A stretch of DNA of 64,000 bases from Halorubrum sp. SD626R (GTDB lineage: Archaea; Halobacteriota; Halobacteria; Halobacteriales; Haloferacaceae), in assembly GCF_001261915.1 (NCBI RefSeq), contig NZ_CVRT01000031.1:1-64000 (forward strand), written 5' to 3'. The notes under the pieces are model-generated. The model saw only the letters and a program-made list of their open reading frames with translations, did no database searches and was not told the origin of the DNA. Made by a program: the position numbers and the translations under genes. The stretch's first letter is position 1; every line of letters begins with the position of its first letter. Positions 34,461 through 44,751 of this stretch are shown here, piece by piece.

Positions 34461-37400
34461 TCACTTAGTAGGAATGTGGAGGTTGATTTCCGTTCCCTTC
34501 TCATTCAGTTCAACCGAGATATCTCCGCCTACCTGTGTGGTGATCATCCGAACCATCCACAGTCCAAGGCCCTGCCCATGATCAAGGTCGGTTTCGTTCC
34601 CAGTCTCGAGGGCATGAGCCTCGATTTCTGGGAGACCGGGTCCGTCGTCGCAGACACAGAGTTCAACCCACTCGTTTTCAGCCGGGGTGACCTCAAGATT
34701 AATCGTAGCGTCAGTATCAGCCTTAGCTGCGTTCTCCACAAGTTCTCGGACAGCGTCAAGCAGTATCGCCGGCACTTGTGTTGACGCGTCAACTGATATG
34801 TCAGTTGAAATAGTCGCGGTGGGGTACTGTTCGTTGATTGGAGCCACAGCGTCCTCAATTAGTGACCCGGGATTAACACCAGCTACTTTGTTTGATTGTC
34901 GAGATGCTTGGCGTATCTGTTTTACACGATCAGTCATTGACTCCCACTTGTCAAATATCCGTTCGAGCGTTGCGAGATGTTCGGCACGCGTGCTAGGCTC
35001 TGGCTCCTCACTCATTTGCTGTGCCCAGCCACGAAGTTTTGATAGGTCATTTCGCATGTTGTGCCGCATCACCCGGTGGATGACATCAATATGCTGGCGT
35101 CGGTGCTGTTGGTCGGTAATGTCGCGACCCTCTGCGACAAGCACAGAAATATCTCCTTCACCCGTTATGACCGGTTTTATCGAGAGGTCAACCGTCGCGA
35201 GACCGGACGCGTCTTGAATCTCCGTTTTGAATCGAACGGTCTCACCCTTTCGGGCTTGAGTGATCGCATCCTGTACTTTATTTTGTACTGTCTCTGAGTG
35301 CGTCCAGAAGGGCGTTTCGTGGAATAGATCTCCAGCTATTCCGTCACTTTGATCGCTAGCGGGTATTATTTCACTGTCGTTCACCTCGATAACCGTTCCG
35401 TCAGGTTCCAACAACCCCGCAAACTGGAACGTCTGATTGAAGATACTCTCAAATCGGCGTGCACGCTGTTTACTGTCAGTAACGTCTCGGAGGTACAGCA
35501 GCATTCCGTCGATAGCGTCGTCGTCCAACATATTCCGGCACTGTAACTCAATATTGAGCCAGTCGTCGTTACCCGATTTGAAGCGACATTCTGCCTGCTG
35601 GTCAGCATCCGTGCTTTCGACAGTAGCGAAAAACGTCTGCATCAACTGCTCGCGTTCAGTTTCATAGACGTAATCGAAGATATTCTCACCGACCATCTCA
35701 TTTGGATCATACGCAAGAACTGCTTGTGCTGAGCCGCTAACGTAGCTAAACGTCCCGTCTGTCCCGACGATTGCGATCACGTCCTCAGACTCTTCAACGA
35801 ACCGCTCAGTGCGACGCCGCTGCTGGCGTCGCTCAGTCATGTCCCGGACAATCTGCGCGTACCCATGAGACGTCCCCTCGTCGTTCTCGAGCCGGACGTA
35901 CCGTGTATCAGCATAGAACTGGTCCCCATCAGCTGTCACTCGCCATCCTTCGTGAGAGCTCTTCCCAGCGACTTTGGCCTGCTGAAGCAGTCTCTCTGGG
36001 ATCTTTGACTTTCGATCAGCAGGCGGGTGGAGTGTAGCGACGTCCATCCCAAGTGCCGATTCATCAGTGTATCCGAACAGCTGTTTGGCGCTCTCGTTCC
36101 ACGTCTGGATCTGCCCGTCTTCATTGATGGCGAGGAAAGCATACTCGTCAACGCTTTCAATCAATAACCGGAATCGCTCGCGCTCTGCAAGCAATTTCTG
36201 TTCGCGCTCTCTGCGTTCAGTAATATCCTGCTGGATACCGATGTAGTTCTCGACAGTACCGTGTTTGTCTGTAACGGGTGTGATCGAGAGCTGACTCCAG
36301 TACGGTGTCCCGTCTTTTCGATAGTTTTGAATGTCAAGTGAGACCGGTTCTTCTCGGCTAATCGCTTCGCGTAGCCTCTGTCTACTTTCTGGGTCGGTGT
36401 CGTCACCCTGGAGAAACCGTGGATTTTGGCCGAGTACCTCCTCTGGCTCGTATCCAGTTATTTGTTCGAACCCGTCATTAACGTACACTAACGGATTGTC
36501 GTCTTTTGTTGCGTCAGCGATCTGGATGGCAACAGTGGCTTCGTCCATCGCCCGCTCTTTCAGTTCCAGTTCACGCTCGCGTTCTTTGCGGTCCGTTTCG
36601 TCCCGGACAGTACAGACGAGGCGACCATCGTCGATGATTGTCAGAGAGAGTTCAGCAGGGAACGTCGTTCCATCAGGCTGGGTACCCGTGACTGGCCCAC
36701 GCCAGTGGCCGTCAGCTTCGAGAGCTGGGAAGACCTCGGTTTCGAACCGTTCGATCTCAGCGTCATCGTACAGTCTGCGCCAAGAGTCTCCAAGCAACTC
36801 CTCTTTACTCTCGAAGCCGTACATCTCAATATGTGTCTTGTCGATGTACGTGTATTTGTCATCTTTAAGAACTGCGACGCCATCAGCCGCTTGTTCAATA
36901 GCCTGCTGGAAGAGTTTGAGCTCACGCTGTTGACGTCGTTGCTCGGTCTCGTCGCGAGCAGTACACACAATCCGACCATCATCGATCAGAGTTAGGGAGA
37001 TCTCAGTCGGGAAAGTCGTTCCGTCCGGACGTTGACCTGTGACCTGTCCGCGCCAGTGACCGTCGGACTCAACTGCTGGGAGGGCTTCTGCTTCGAGCCG
37101 AGAAATCTCAGAATCGTCGTACAGCGTGTGCCACGTTGACCCAATTAACTGGTCTTTGTTGTCGAATCCGTACATCTCGACATGAGTGTCATCAACATAG
37201 ACGTACTCCTCGTCGTCCAGAATAGCGACGCCATCAGCACCTTGCTCAATTGCCCTTTGAAACGAGGCCAACTGCCGCTCTCGTTCTTTTCTACTGGTGA
37301 CGTCTCGAAGGACACCAGCTGTCCCTCGGAATTCATTTTTGCCAATTAATCCGATACGGTTTTCGACAACCTTACGCTCGCCGTTACGCGATTTAAGTTC

Positions 37401-38633
37401 GAATTCCGATCGTTTTGACCGCTGATCGGTCGTAATTAGATCATCAATCTGCGATTGGATATGAGCGATGTCGTTCTCATCCATCCCGACTGATGGGTCT
37501 GCACCGATCACGTCCTCTCCGTACCCGAACTCTCGCTCTGCGGCATCGTTGACGAATGTGAATTTTCCATTAGCATCGAGCGCATATACTGGGTCATCAA
37601 CTGCTTGAAGAATAGTCTCGTACCGTTCGACATCTAAAAGTTGGTTCTGGTGTTCGATTTCAATTCCAATCCGCTGTGCGAGAAGGTTGATAAACTCGTG
37701 TTCGTCGCGGTCAAACGCCTCTGACCGCGGCTCGCTACTCGTAAAGTTGATCGTTCCGTATAGTTCACTATCAACAAAGACCGGAACGCCGATATACGCG
37801 ACGCTGTTCTCAGACGCTGGATGCGTTCCGTAATCCTCCACAGACGCGTCGGCGAACGATCTGGATTCGAGAAGGTCTTGATTGAGTGTGGCTTCACACA
37901 GCTGATCCGAAACATCGTATGTCGTCTCTTTTTCGCGCTCGGTCGTCGAACCAACCGTGTACTCAATCTCGATTGTTGAGTTTTCTACTTTCGTAAGAAT
38001 TCCAGTGTCGAGTCCGACGTAATCCTGACCAAGTGAGAGTAGTTGTGTGACGATTGTCTCGTGACTATCTGTGGTTGTTTTAGGCTGATAGACTTGATCG
38101 AGTGAGTCCGCATCAAATTCGACTGTACGCTGTTGTTCGTCCTCATCTGCTCCGTTATTTTGGATCAGTCGGTCAAGTGCTGCTGTAGCCGCAGATGTAG
38201 CCTGAGTCAGTCGCGAAAGATCACCGCTGGGGACTTGGTCTTCATTTAAAATTTCAACTCGTAATACGCCATGCTTACCTACAGGTAGAAAGACGTCTGT
38301 TGGGGCACATTCCTTACTTTCACTGAGGCTCTTTGTTTCCAAGTCAGTACGCCGCTGTGATTGACCTTTCTTAATAACAGAGCGCACAACTGATACTGAC
38401 ACGGTTTCTTCCCTAACATCTCCAAAGTTATCTGTAGTTTTTTGTGGGCTAAGTTCTGTATCCAAATCTGATTCAGTACCATTTCTGTAGAAAGCGACCG
38501 CCGAGTCGGAAAGAAATGACTGAGCTAGCAACAGTAGGTTATCGACAACTATTTGACTCGATCTCGCGCCGCCAATAGTTTCAGCGAAGGCTAACGAATT
38601 AACTTCGCTGTTTGATTGGTCGGTAATATTCAT
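34461..38633 (-). CDS. Giant sensor kinase: GAF, seven PAS, histidine kinase
   Basis: A 1390-residue protein without membrane segments. Residues about 190-330 are GAF-like, with a possible second, diverged GAF before them. Seven PAS modules start near 336, 456, 576, 696, 822, 942 and 1061. PAS2 and PAS3 are close copies about 117 residues apart. PAS4 has a LOV-like NPRFLQGDD near residue 733, but with Pro where photoactive LOV domains have Cys. The dimerisation helix has His1191 (RVMRHNMRNDLSKL), then ELVENAAKA, DDGPGLP and GQGLGLW. No receiver or output domain is present. It precedes the frameshifted paralogue by 15 bases and is divergent from the transducer gene. Confidence 0.9.
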   Translation of the reverse strand: MNITDQSNSEVNSLAFAETIGGARSSQIVVDNLLLLAQSFLSDSAVAFYRNGTESDLDTELSPQKTTDNFGDVREETVSVSVVRSVIKKGQSQRRTDLETKSLSESKECAPTDVFLPVGKHGVLRVEILNEDQVPSGDLSRLTQATSAATAALDRLIQNNGADEDEQQRTVEFDADSLDQVYQPKTTTDSHETIVTQLLSLGQDYVGLDTGILTKVENSTIEIEYTVGSTTEREKETTYDVSDQLCEATLNQDLLESRSFADASVEDYGTHPASENSVAYIGVPVFVDSELYGTINFTSSEPRSEAFDRDEHEFINLLAQRIGIEIEHQNQLLDVERYETILQAVDDPVYALDANGKFTFVNDAAEREFGYGEDVIGADPSVGMDENDIAHIQSQIDDLITTDQRSKRSEFELKSRNGERKVVENRIGLIGKNEFRGTAGVLRDVTSRKERERQLASFQRAIEQGADGVAILDDEEYVYVDDTHVEMYGFDNKDQLIGSTWHTLYDDSEISRLEAEALPAVESDGHWRGQVTGQRPDGTTFPTEISLTLIDDGRIVCTARDETEQRRQQRELKLFQQAIEQAADGVAVLKDDKYTYIDKTHIEMYGFESKEELLGDSWRRLYDDAEIERFETEVFPALEADGHWRGPVTGTQPDGTTFPAELSLTIIDDGRLVCTVRDETDRKERERELELKERAMDEATVAIQIADATKDDNPLVYVNDGFEQITGYEPEEVLGQNPRFLQGDDTDPESRQRLREAISREEPVSLDIQNYRKDGTPYWSQLSITPVTDKHGTVENYIGIQQDITERREREQKLLAERERFRLLIESVDEYAFLAINEDGQIQTWNESAKQLFGYTDESALGMDVATLHPPADRKSKIPERLLQQAKVAGKSSHEGWRVTADGDQFYADTRYVRLENDEGTSHGYAQIVRDMTERRQQRRRTERFVEESEDVIAIVGTDGTFSYVSGSAQAVLAYDPNEMVGENIFDYVYETEREQLMQTFFATVESTDADQQAECRFKSGNDDWLNIELQCRNMLDDDAIDGMLLYLRDVTDSKQRARRFESIFNQTFQFAGLLEPDGTVIEVNDSEIIPASDQSDGIAGDLFHETPFWTHSETVQNKVQDAITQARKGETVRFKTEIQDASGLATVDLSIKPVITGEGDISVLVAEGRDITDQQHRRQHIDVIHRVMRHNMRNDLSKLRGWAQQMSEEPEPSTRAEHLATLERIFDKWESMTDRVKQIRQASRQSNKVAGVNPGSLIEDAVAPINEQYPTATISTDISVDASTQVPAILLDAVRELVENAAKADTDATINLEVTPAENEWVELCVCDDGPGLPEIEAHALETGNETDLDHGQGLGLWMVRMITTQVGGDISVELNEKGTEINLHIPTK

Positions 38634-38816
38634 ATATAGTTATCGAAATAGGAGCATATTAACCTGTTGGATGATTTGTGATATGAGAACTACACTTTCT
38701 ACAGAAGTAGACACACATTTCATTGCCCCAATTTTCTTGGGAAACTACCCTCCTTGATTATCACAGACAATATCTAGGTGCGTAACTACTTATCAAACTG
38801 ATATATAATCCCAGAT

Positions 38817-41021
38817 ATGCTGAATAAGATTGCGATAGACCGGTTGGACCTTCGGCCGAAACTCATCATCGCATTCGTCTTAGTGGCGCTACTGGTGGGT
38901 GTCACCGGCGCGGTCGGATACCAAGCCGTTGGAGATGTCGATGAAGAGGCACACGTCATCTCTGAAGACGGTGACAAAATCGATGCCTCGCTAAACATGC
39001 TCGTAGCCATCGAAGAGCAACAAGTCGCCGTACACGCCGCACTCCTCGGTGAAGAGGGAGAGCAGTCCAATTTCGAAGAAGCAGGTGGGAGATTCGACGA
39101 ATACTCCGTCAAGTTACAACAGCAAGAGCTGAGCGAAGCAGAACAAGCAGAATTCGAAGAATTACAAGGACAACACGAACAGTACTCCAGAACTGCTCAG
39201 GAACTGTTTACAGCCTTAGAAGCCGGTGATATGGAGCAAGCACAGGCGAAGAGCGATGAGTTAGACGCAATCGTCGCAGATACCAAAGACTCCGCGCAGA
39301 CGCTCGAGCAGGCAGCTATCGAAGACAAAGAGTCATCGGTTGTTACAGCCGACAGCACGACACAAACCGCACAGTTGGAAGTTCTCGGGCTGACCATCGG
39401 AGCGTTCATCGTGGCGATTATGATCGGCCTGTTCGTCGCCGGGCGCATCACACCACCAATCAAGCAGCTATCGAACGGGCTCACCGCGATCAGTAACGGA
39501 GAACTCGATAAGGAGGTAGATCAGCACGTCGAGAATGATGAAATCGGGCGGATGGTCGAGGCGTACACCAAGATGCAGGAAAACCTTGAGGGGGTGTTTT
39601 CTCAGATTGGAACCGCAAGTGAAGGGCTCAAACAGGGGGACCTCAACTGGGAATTTGAATCCCAATACCCCGGAACGTACGGTGAGACGATAACCAATCT
39701 TGAAACGGGTGCCGGCGAGCTCTCGGCAAGTTTCGAGCAAATTCAGAGCGTTAGTAGCGACCTTCAACAGGGTGTGCTTGATGACGACGTCAACACAAAC
39801 CGCCCTGGGCAGTACGGTGCCGTGCTTGATGACCTCGCGGTTGGGACAACCCAGTTATCGAACAGCTTCGAGCAAATATCGACTGCGAGCGACCGGCTAG
39901 AGCAGGGTCAACTCGCGCAAGACATCGATACCGACTACCCAGGAGCGTACGGCGACGTGCTGTCGAACCTAGAAAACGGGATTGACCGTCTTAGTGATAG
40001 TGTTGGTAGTGTCAAAGATATTGTCGAGAACGTCGCCACTTCAAGTGATGTGGTTGCGCAAAACACCGAAGAAGTCAAGCAAGCAAGCGAAGAGGTTGCC
40101 GGGTCCGTCGAGGAGATCTCACACGGAGCAGACACGCAGAGTGAAAATCTGCAAGAAGTCGCTAACGAGATGAACGACATGTCCGCTACGGTCGAAGAGA
40201 TTGCGTCTTCAGCAGATCAAGTGGCTGCAACGGCTGGAGCAGCCGTTGAACAGGGGAATGAAGGGCGTGAGTACGCTTCGGAGGCGACTGAAGAAATCGA
40301 GTCGATAGAGGAACAAGCCGACGAGGCAGCCGCACAGGTCAAGGCTCTCGAAGAGGATATGGACGAGATTGGAGAGATTGTAGAGATGATCTCCGGGATC
40401 GCCGAGAAAACAAACATTCTGGCGCTGAACGCGTCGATAGAGGCAGCGCGTGCTGGAGAAGCTGGAGAGGGGTTCGGTGTTGTAGCCTCTGAAGTCAAAT
40501 CGCTCGCAGAGGAAGCAGGAAAAGCGACGACTGCTGTAGAAGAGCGGATTGAGACTGCGCAAGAAAGTACAACGGAAACAGTTGCGGGAATGGAGGAGAT
40601 GAGCGAGCGCGTTGAGCGAGGGTCGGAAACGATCGAGAGTGCAATTGAGATGTTTGATGAGATCGCGGACGCAGTACAGGAGTCTGAGAGCGGCATCCGA
40701 GAAATTAGTGACGCGACGGATGACCAGGCCGCCTCGACAGAGGAGGTCGTCTCGGTGGTAGATGAGGTGGCAAGTGTAAGTGAACAGACCGCCGCGGAGG
40801 CGAGCAACGTGTCGGCGGCGACCGAGGAGCAGACGTCGTCACTCGCGGAAACGACCGAAACGATTCAAGAACTCTCGACGCTGGCTGATGATCTCAACGA
40901 TCAGGTGACTGGGTTCGAAACACAACAAGAAACGACAGTTCAGGCAAACACACAGTCTCAGATGGCCGCGGATGGAGGCAAGGTGTCGTCTGAGTCTCGC
41001 TGCGAGGAGGAAAGCAACTAA
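38817..41021 (+). CDS. Htr-type methyl-accepting taxis transducer
   Basis: A 734-residue receptor for chemo-, photo- or aerotaxis. TM1 is near residues 14-36 and TM2 near 187-209. The outside domain between them (about 150 residues) is highly acidic and helical. HAMP follows ([20 protein letters not shown]). Residues 261-395 are three tandem 45-residue units of HAMP-like character. The signalling tip is [20 protein letters not shown] near 527, flanked by Glu/Gln-rich coiled coil with likely methylation sites. It would dock CheA through CheW. A CheW gene lies at 53061, but no CheA is in the window. No rhodopsin gene is adjacent, so it is probably a chemoreceptor. Confidence 0.92.
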   Translation: MLNKIAIDRLDLRPKLIIAFVLVALLVGVTGAVGYQAVGDVDEEAHVISEDGDKIDASLNMLVAIEEQQVAVHAALLGEEGEQSNFEEAGGRFDEYSVKLQQQELSEAEQAEFEELQGQHEQYSRTAQELFTALEAGDMEQAQAKSDELDAIVADTKDSAQTLEQAAIEDKESSVVTADSTTQTAQLEVLGLTIGAFIVAIMIGLFVAGRITPPIKQLSNGLTAISNGELDKEVDQHVENDEIGRMVEAYTKMQENLEGVFSQIGTASEGLKQGDLNWEFESQYPGTYGETITNLETGAGELSASFEQIQSVSSDLQQGVLDDDVNTNRPGQYGAVLDDLAVGTTQLSNSFEQISTASDRLEQGQLAQDIDTDYPGAYGDVLSNLENGIDRLSDSVGSVKDIVENVATSSDVVAQNTEEVKQASEEVAGSVEEISHGADTQSENLQEVANEMNDMSATVEEIASSADQVAATAGAAVEQGNEGREYASEATEEIESIEEQADEAAAQVKALEEDMDEIGEIVEMISGIAEKTNILALNASIEAARAGEAGEGFGVVASEVKSLAEEAGKATTAVEERIETAQESTTETVAGMEEMSERVERGSETIESAIEMFDEIADAVQESESGIREISDATDDQAASTEEVVSVVDEVASVSEQTAAEASNVSAATEEQTSSLAETTETIQELSTLADDLNDQVTGFETQQETTVQANTQSQMAADGGKVSSESRCEEESN

Positions 41022-41114
41022 TTTGACTCTTCTCCCCTACTGCTGGGAGATATTTTGAGTCGTAGAATCCCAATAGTAATGACACAAAAGAATCTTGGGA
41101 CTATGATAACACAT

Positions 41115-41120
41115 TTTATA
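41115..41120 (+). promoter_or_regulatory. TATA box of the 7TM sensor kinase
   Basis: TTTATA lies 26 bases before the ATG at 41141 in an AT-rich stretch. This fits a leaderless haloarchaeal promoter. Confidence 0.5.
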
Positions 41121-41140
41121 ATAGATATAATAAAATACGT

Positions 41141-43552
41141 ATGGAGGTAGCACGGGCGGCGTATATCGCGGTTTTTGTTCTCGCGACGCTCATTTCGGGT
41201 TATGGGGCTTGGCGAGCAACCGATATCGCCGAGCGTGATACACGCCTTGGACTTGTGTCAGTGTTCGTTCTGGCTGGTGGGTGGACAGCGACAACTGCGA
41301 TACAGTTCGCGATCAGTTGGGTTTCAGCAGCCGTATGGTTACGAATCATCGGGTTAATTGTTGGACTTGCTAGTATTGGCGCGTGGCTATACTTTGCGTC
41401 GGCGTACGCAGGTCACGAATACCACCGGCGCCCCGCACTGCGGCGTCTTGCGGTTGGGCTGTACCTCGTCGCTATCGCTATCAAACTCACTAACCCCACA
41501 TATAATCTCTACTTCACTGCCTATATCTCAACCGAACCGTTCGCGCACCTTGCGTTTAATCCCGGTGTTACCTATTGGTTGATCTCCGGGGCGGCATACC
41601 TGTCGGTCGGGGTTGCAACGGTCTGGCTGATCGAAGCCGTGACTACCTCTCGCATCAAAGACTGGCGGCTCGGGATCGTTGTAGTCCTCACAGCCGTCCC
41701 AGCAGTAGTGGACGTCGCTATCGGACTGGGGCGCGTCCCGCCGCAGTTTGTCGAGACGAGCTATGCTCCTCTTGGAATGGCCGTTTTCGCGTTGGGAAGC
41801 TTCGTGTTTTTGAATGAGACGTTTCGCCCGATTCCACGGTTCTGGCGAAAACAGGTGCTTACACATCTCAACGAAGCAACGGTCATCGTTGACGCCGATG
41901 GAGAAATCAGACACATAAGCCCCACCGCCGCTGAGACATTCGATGAGCTCCGCGGGGCCGGTGAAACGAGCTTCGCTGACACGGCACCAAAATTGTATGA
42001 GTGTACCGTTCGAGACGATCCGATCTTCGAGTGGGAAGCTGACGGTGAAACTCGGCATTACCGGGTGATCGAGACGGGGTTACCGAGCGAGCGAGTGGGC
42101 GCGCACCGAGTATACGTGTATACCGAAGTGACGGCATCCGAGCGGACACGCCGCGAACTCCATCGCAAATCCAGAGTGATGGATAAGGCCCCGATTGGAA
42201 TCACGATATTCGATTTACATCAGGAAGACGATCCGCTCGTGTATGCAAACAATCGGTTTGATGAACTAGCGCAGAATGATCTGGAGGATCGGTCTGACCT
42301 CACAGCGCTGTTCTGTGATGGCAAAGATTCGGAAATGGCCGCAACGGTCCAGAGAGCCGTCGAAGAAGGTGAATCAGTAACCATCGAGCGCTGTGACAAC
42401 CACGATGATCGACCGGAATTCTGGACAAAAGAAACGTTTGCTCCTATTACCGACACAGAGGGTACGATCAGTGAATTCGCCGGTTTCCACCGGGATGTCA
42501 CAGAAGACAAAGAGAAACAGGAGCGGCTCCGACAATACAAATCGGCAGTCGAGGCGTCACCTACGTGGATCTTCTGTATTGACTCATCAGAGCGACTTGT
42601 ATTCGCTAACGAGAACTTTCGGCAGTTTTATGGACTTGATTCGGGCCGAGTTCGTGGGACACAAATTGATTCGATTGTTGAAAAAAGTACTGCTGAGGAG
42701 ATTGAACCCGCAATACAACAAGCGCTGGATGGAGAATCAGTTGTTTTGGAACTCGAAACTGAGGCCAATACGGGTGAAAGACGGCGCTTCGTTCGGGCTG
42801 TCCTTTCGCCATTGTGGGACGACGATGGAGCGGTTACCGGTGTAGTGGGGTCGGTTCATGATCTTAGCGAGGTTAGACAACGTGAGCAGCAACTTCAGGT
42901 TCTCGATCGAGTGCTCCGTCACAATATAAAGAACACGATGAACATTGTAAAAGGGAGTGCTGAGCTGATTGAACAGCAGACAACTGACCCCGAAGTTGTG
43001 AACACCGCTGAAACAGTCTCGGAGCACAGCCAGAAGTTGATTGATATGGCTGGGAAAATACGACAGGTCACAAAAGTTCTCTCGAAGTCGCGAACGGCTG
43101 AGTCAACCGATCTTGCACAGTCGGCCGAATACGCAGTATCAAACACTCAAGCAGAATTCCCTGAGGCAGACATTACGCTGGAAACGTCGAATGAGCCGGT
43201 CAGCGTTCCAAATGGAACGATCGAAACAGCGGTCGAGGAACTTATCGAAAACGCGGTTATCCATTCAGACCGTGACCAACCGTCAGTTTCGATTCGGGTC
43301 TGGTCAGATAATGACGCATCGTATCTCGAAGTGAGTGACAGCGGGCCGGGTATTCCGGATGAGGAGCGCGATATACGGACTGGTGAAGAAACGATTCAGC
43401 CTGTTCTTCATGGGTCTGGTCTTGGACTATGGCTCGTGAAAGCGATCGTTGAACAGGCTGGTGGAGTACTCCAATTTAACGATAATGAGCCACGGGGAAC
43501 GACGGTGAGAATGGTGTTCCGATCTTCTAACGGTCTCAATCTTGTAGGTTAA
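41141..43552 (+). CDS. 7TM sensor histidine kinase with three PAS modules
   Basis: An 803-residue protein. The first 225 residues hold seven hydrophobic helices of the HisKA_7TM type (for example IAVFVLATLISGYGAW, LGMAVFALGSFVFLNETF). A short PAS follows (HLNEATVIVDADGEIRHIS), then PAS2 near 348 (APIGITIFDL) and PAS3 near 470 (SPTWIFCIDSSE). The dimerisation helix has His594 in VLRHNIKNTMNIV. The ATPase domain has ELIENAVIHS, DSGPGIP and GSGLGLW. It probably senses a membrane or outside signal. It has no output domain. It is followed by the convergent kinase at 43596, with 43 bases between their stops. Confidence 0.9.
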   Translation: MEVARAAYIAVFVLATLISGYGAWRATDIAERDTRLGLVSVFVLAGGWTATTAIQFAISWVSAAVWLRIIGLIVGLASIGAWLYFASAYAGHEYHRRPALRRLAVGLYLVAIAIKLTNPTYNLYFTAYISTEPFAHLAFNPGVTYWLISGAAYLSVGVATVWLIEAVTTSRIKDWRLGIVVVLTAVPAVVDVAIGLGRVPPQFVETSYAPLGMAVFALGSFVFLNETFRPIPRFWRKQVLTHLNEATVIVDADGEIRHISPTAAETFDELRGAGETSFADTAPKLYECTVRDDPIFEWEADGETRHYRVIETGLPSERVGAHRVYVYTEVTASERTRRELHRKSRVMDKAPIGITIFDLHQEDDPLVYANNRFDELAQNDLEDRSDLTALFCDGKDSEMAATVQRAVEEGESVTIERCDNHDDRPEFWTKETFAPITDTEGTISEFAGFHRDVTEDKEKQERLRQYKSAVEASPTWIFCIDSSERLVFANENFRQFYGLDSGRVRGTQIDSIVEKSTAEEIEPAIQQALDGESVVLELETEANTGERRRFVRAVLSPLWDDDGAVTGVVGSVHDLSEVRQREQQLQVLDRVLRHNIKNTMNIVKGSAELIEQQTTDPEVVNTAETVSEHSQKLIDMAGKIRQVTKVLSKSRTAESTDLAQSAEYAVSNTQAEFPEADITLETSNEPVSVPNGTIETAVEELIENAVIHSDRDQPSVSIRVWSDNDASYLEVSDSGPGIPDEERDIRTGEETIQPVLHGSGLGLWLVKAIVEQAGGVLQFNDNEPRGTTVRMVFRSSNGLNLVG

Positions 43553-43595
43553 GACAATATCTTAGAGGCTCTTTCGATACGTGTACCTTGCTGTA

Positions 43596-44705
43596 TCACC
43601 CTGTGCGGGGGTGTCTCTGAGAAATGATGTCAATCTTAGTAATCTCGAATCGTGCACCGTTGTCACTTCCTTCGGTAATACGAATGTCCCACCCATGTGC
43701 TTCAGTAACCTGCTTAACAATGCTTAATCCAAATCCAGTACCTTCCGTACCCGGAGAGTATCCCGCCTTAAATACAGCTGTGCGATCTGTAGCTGGAATA
43801 CCGGGGCCATCTTCAATTTCCCCGACCCTCACAGAAACATCTGACCCACCATACATCACTGCGTTTGACAAAATATTCTCCAACAACTGACGAAGACGCG
43901 TCCGATCTGCGCTGATATATTGCTCTGTGTCGATGGATAATGTAGCGTTCTGTTGATCAACACTCGACCAACTTTCTTCAGTAAGTTGTGCTAACTCTAC
44001 AGCCTCCAGATTGAGCGCTTCTGTTCCGATTCGTGCAAAAGTTAACATGTCGTCGATCAAGTGGTCCATTCGTTCATGAGCAGCGGCGACCTTTCGAAGA
44101 GGCTCACTATCTTCCTCCTCACGAACGGTTTCGAGGTATCCTTGAGCGATATTCAGTGGGTTGCGGAGGTCGTGGCTGACTACTGAGGCAAACCGATCTA
44201 GACGCTCAATTTGCTGTTTCAGTTCTTGCTCTTTTTCGATGCGATCAAGAGCTGTTTTTGAGTGACTCACAAGTAGCTCAGCTAACTCAATATCGTCTAC
44301 AGTAAACGCAGACTCAGTCGTACTAACCGCCTGAAAAACACCGTGGTCGTCGATTGGAACACTTATGCCTGACCGATAGTCCGGCTTCGCGGGGTCCGTA
44401 TTGTCATCCGGTTCTATTGTGTTAACAAGTTGCGACTCTCCGGTCTGATATGTTTTGCCTGCTAATCCTTGGTCAAGACGCATCTGACGACTTCCGTCTG
44501 CTGGAGCATCTTTTGATGTGCCGCGCGGAACGAGCCACTCGCCATCGCGAATCAAGATAGTACAAAGATTAAAATCCAGAATATCTGATGCGGCACTAAC
44601 CGTTAAATCACAGACACTCTCAGTCGTATCCTGAGATTGAAGTCTGGTCGCAACGTCATGTAGAGCCTCAATCGTTTCGCCAGGCGAGTTGGTCATATCA
44701 AACAA
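43596..44705 (-). CDS. GAF-domain histidine kinase
   Basis: A 369-residue cytoplasmic kinase. The GAF domain spans about residues 10-155 (DILDFNLCTILIRDGEWLVP, GLAGKTYQTGES, YRSGISVPIDDHG). The dimerisation helix has His178 in SVVSHDLRNPLNIA. The ATPase domain has ILSNAVMYGG, DGPGIP and GTGFGLSIV. The segment between the N box and DGPGIP is short. It is the last of a minus-strand run (KaiC-like, two receiver-like kinases, this gene), with a 46-base gap to the previous gene. The substrate regulator is unknown. Confidence 0.88.
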   Translation of the reverse strand: MFDMTNSPGETIEALHDVATRLQSQDTTESVCDLTVSAASDILDFNLCTILIRDGEWLVPRGTSKDAPADGSRQMRLDQGLAGKTYQTGESQLVNTIEPDDNTDPAKPDYRSGISVPIDDHGVFQAVSTTESAFTVDDIELAELLVSHSKTALDRIEKEQELKQQIERLDRFASVVSHDLRNPLNIAQGYLETVREEEDSEPLRKVAAAHERMDHLIDDMLTFARIGTEALNLEAVELAQLTEESWSSVDQQNATLSIDTEQYISADRTRLRQLLENILSNAVMYGGSDVSVRVGEIEDGPGIPATDRTAVFKAGYSPGTEGTGFGLSIVKQVTEAHGWDIRITEGSDNGARFEITKIDIISQRHPRTG

Positions 44706-44751
44706 ATGGGAGCACAGCCGGTAAAATTACTTGTTAAAGGAGTAGAAGAAG

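Noticed and set aside
38817..41021. Sensory-rhodopsin transducer (HtrI/HtrII)
   Set aside because: No rhodopsin gene lies next to it, and the outside domain is longer than expected for a rhodopsin partner.
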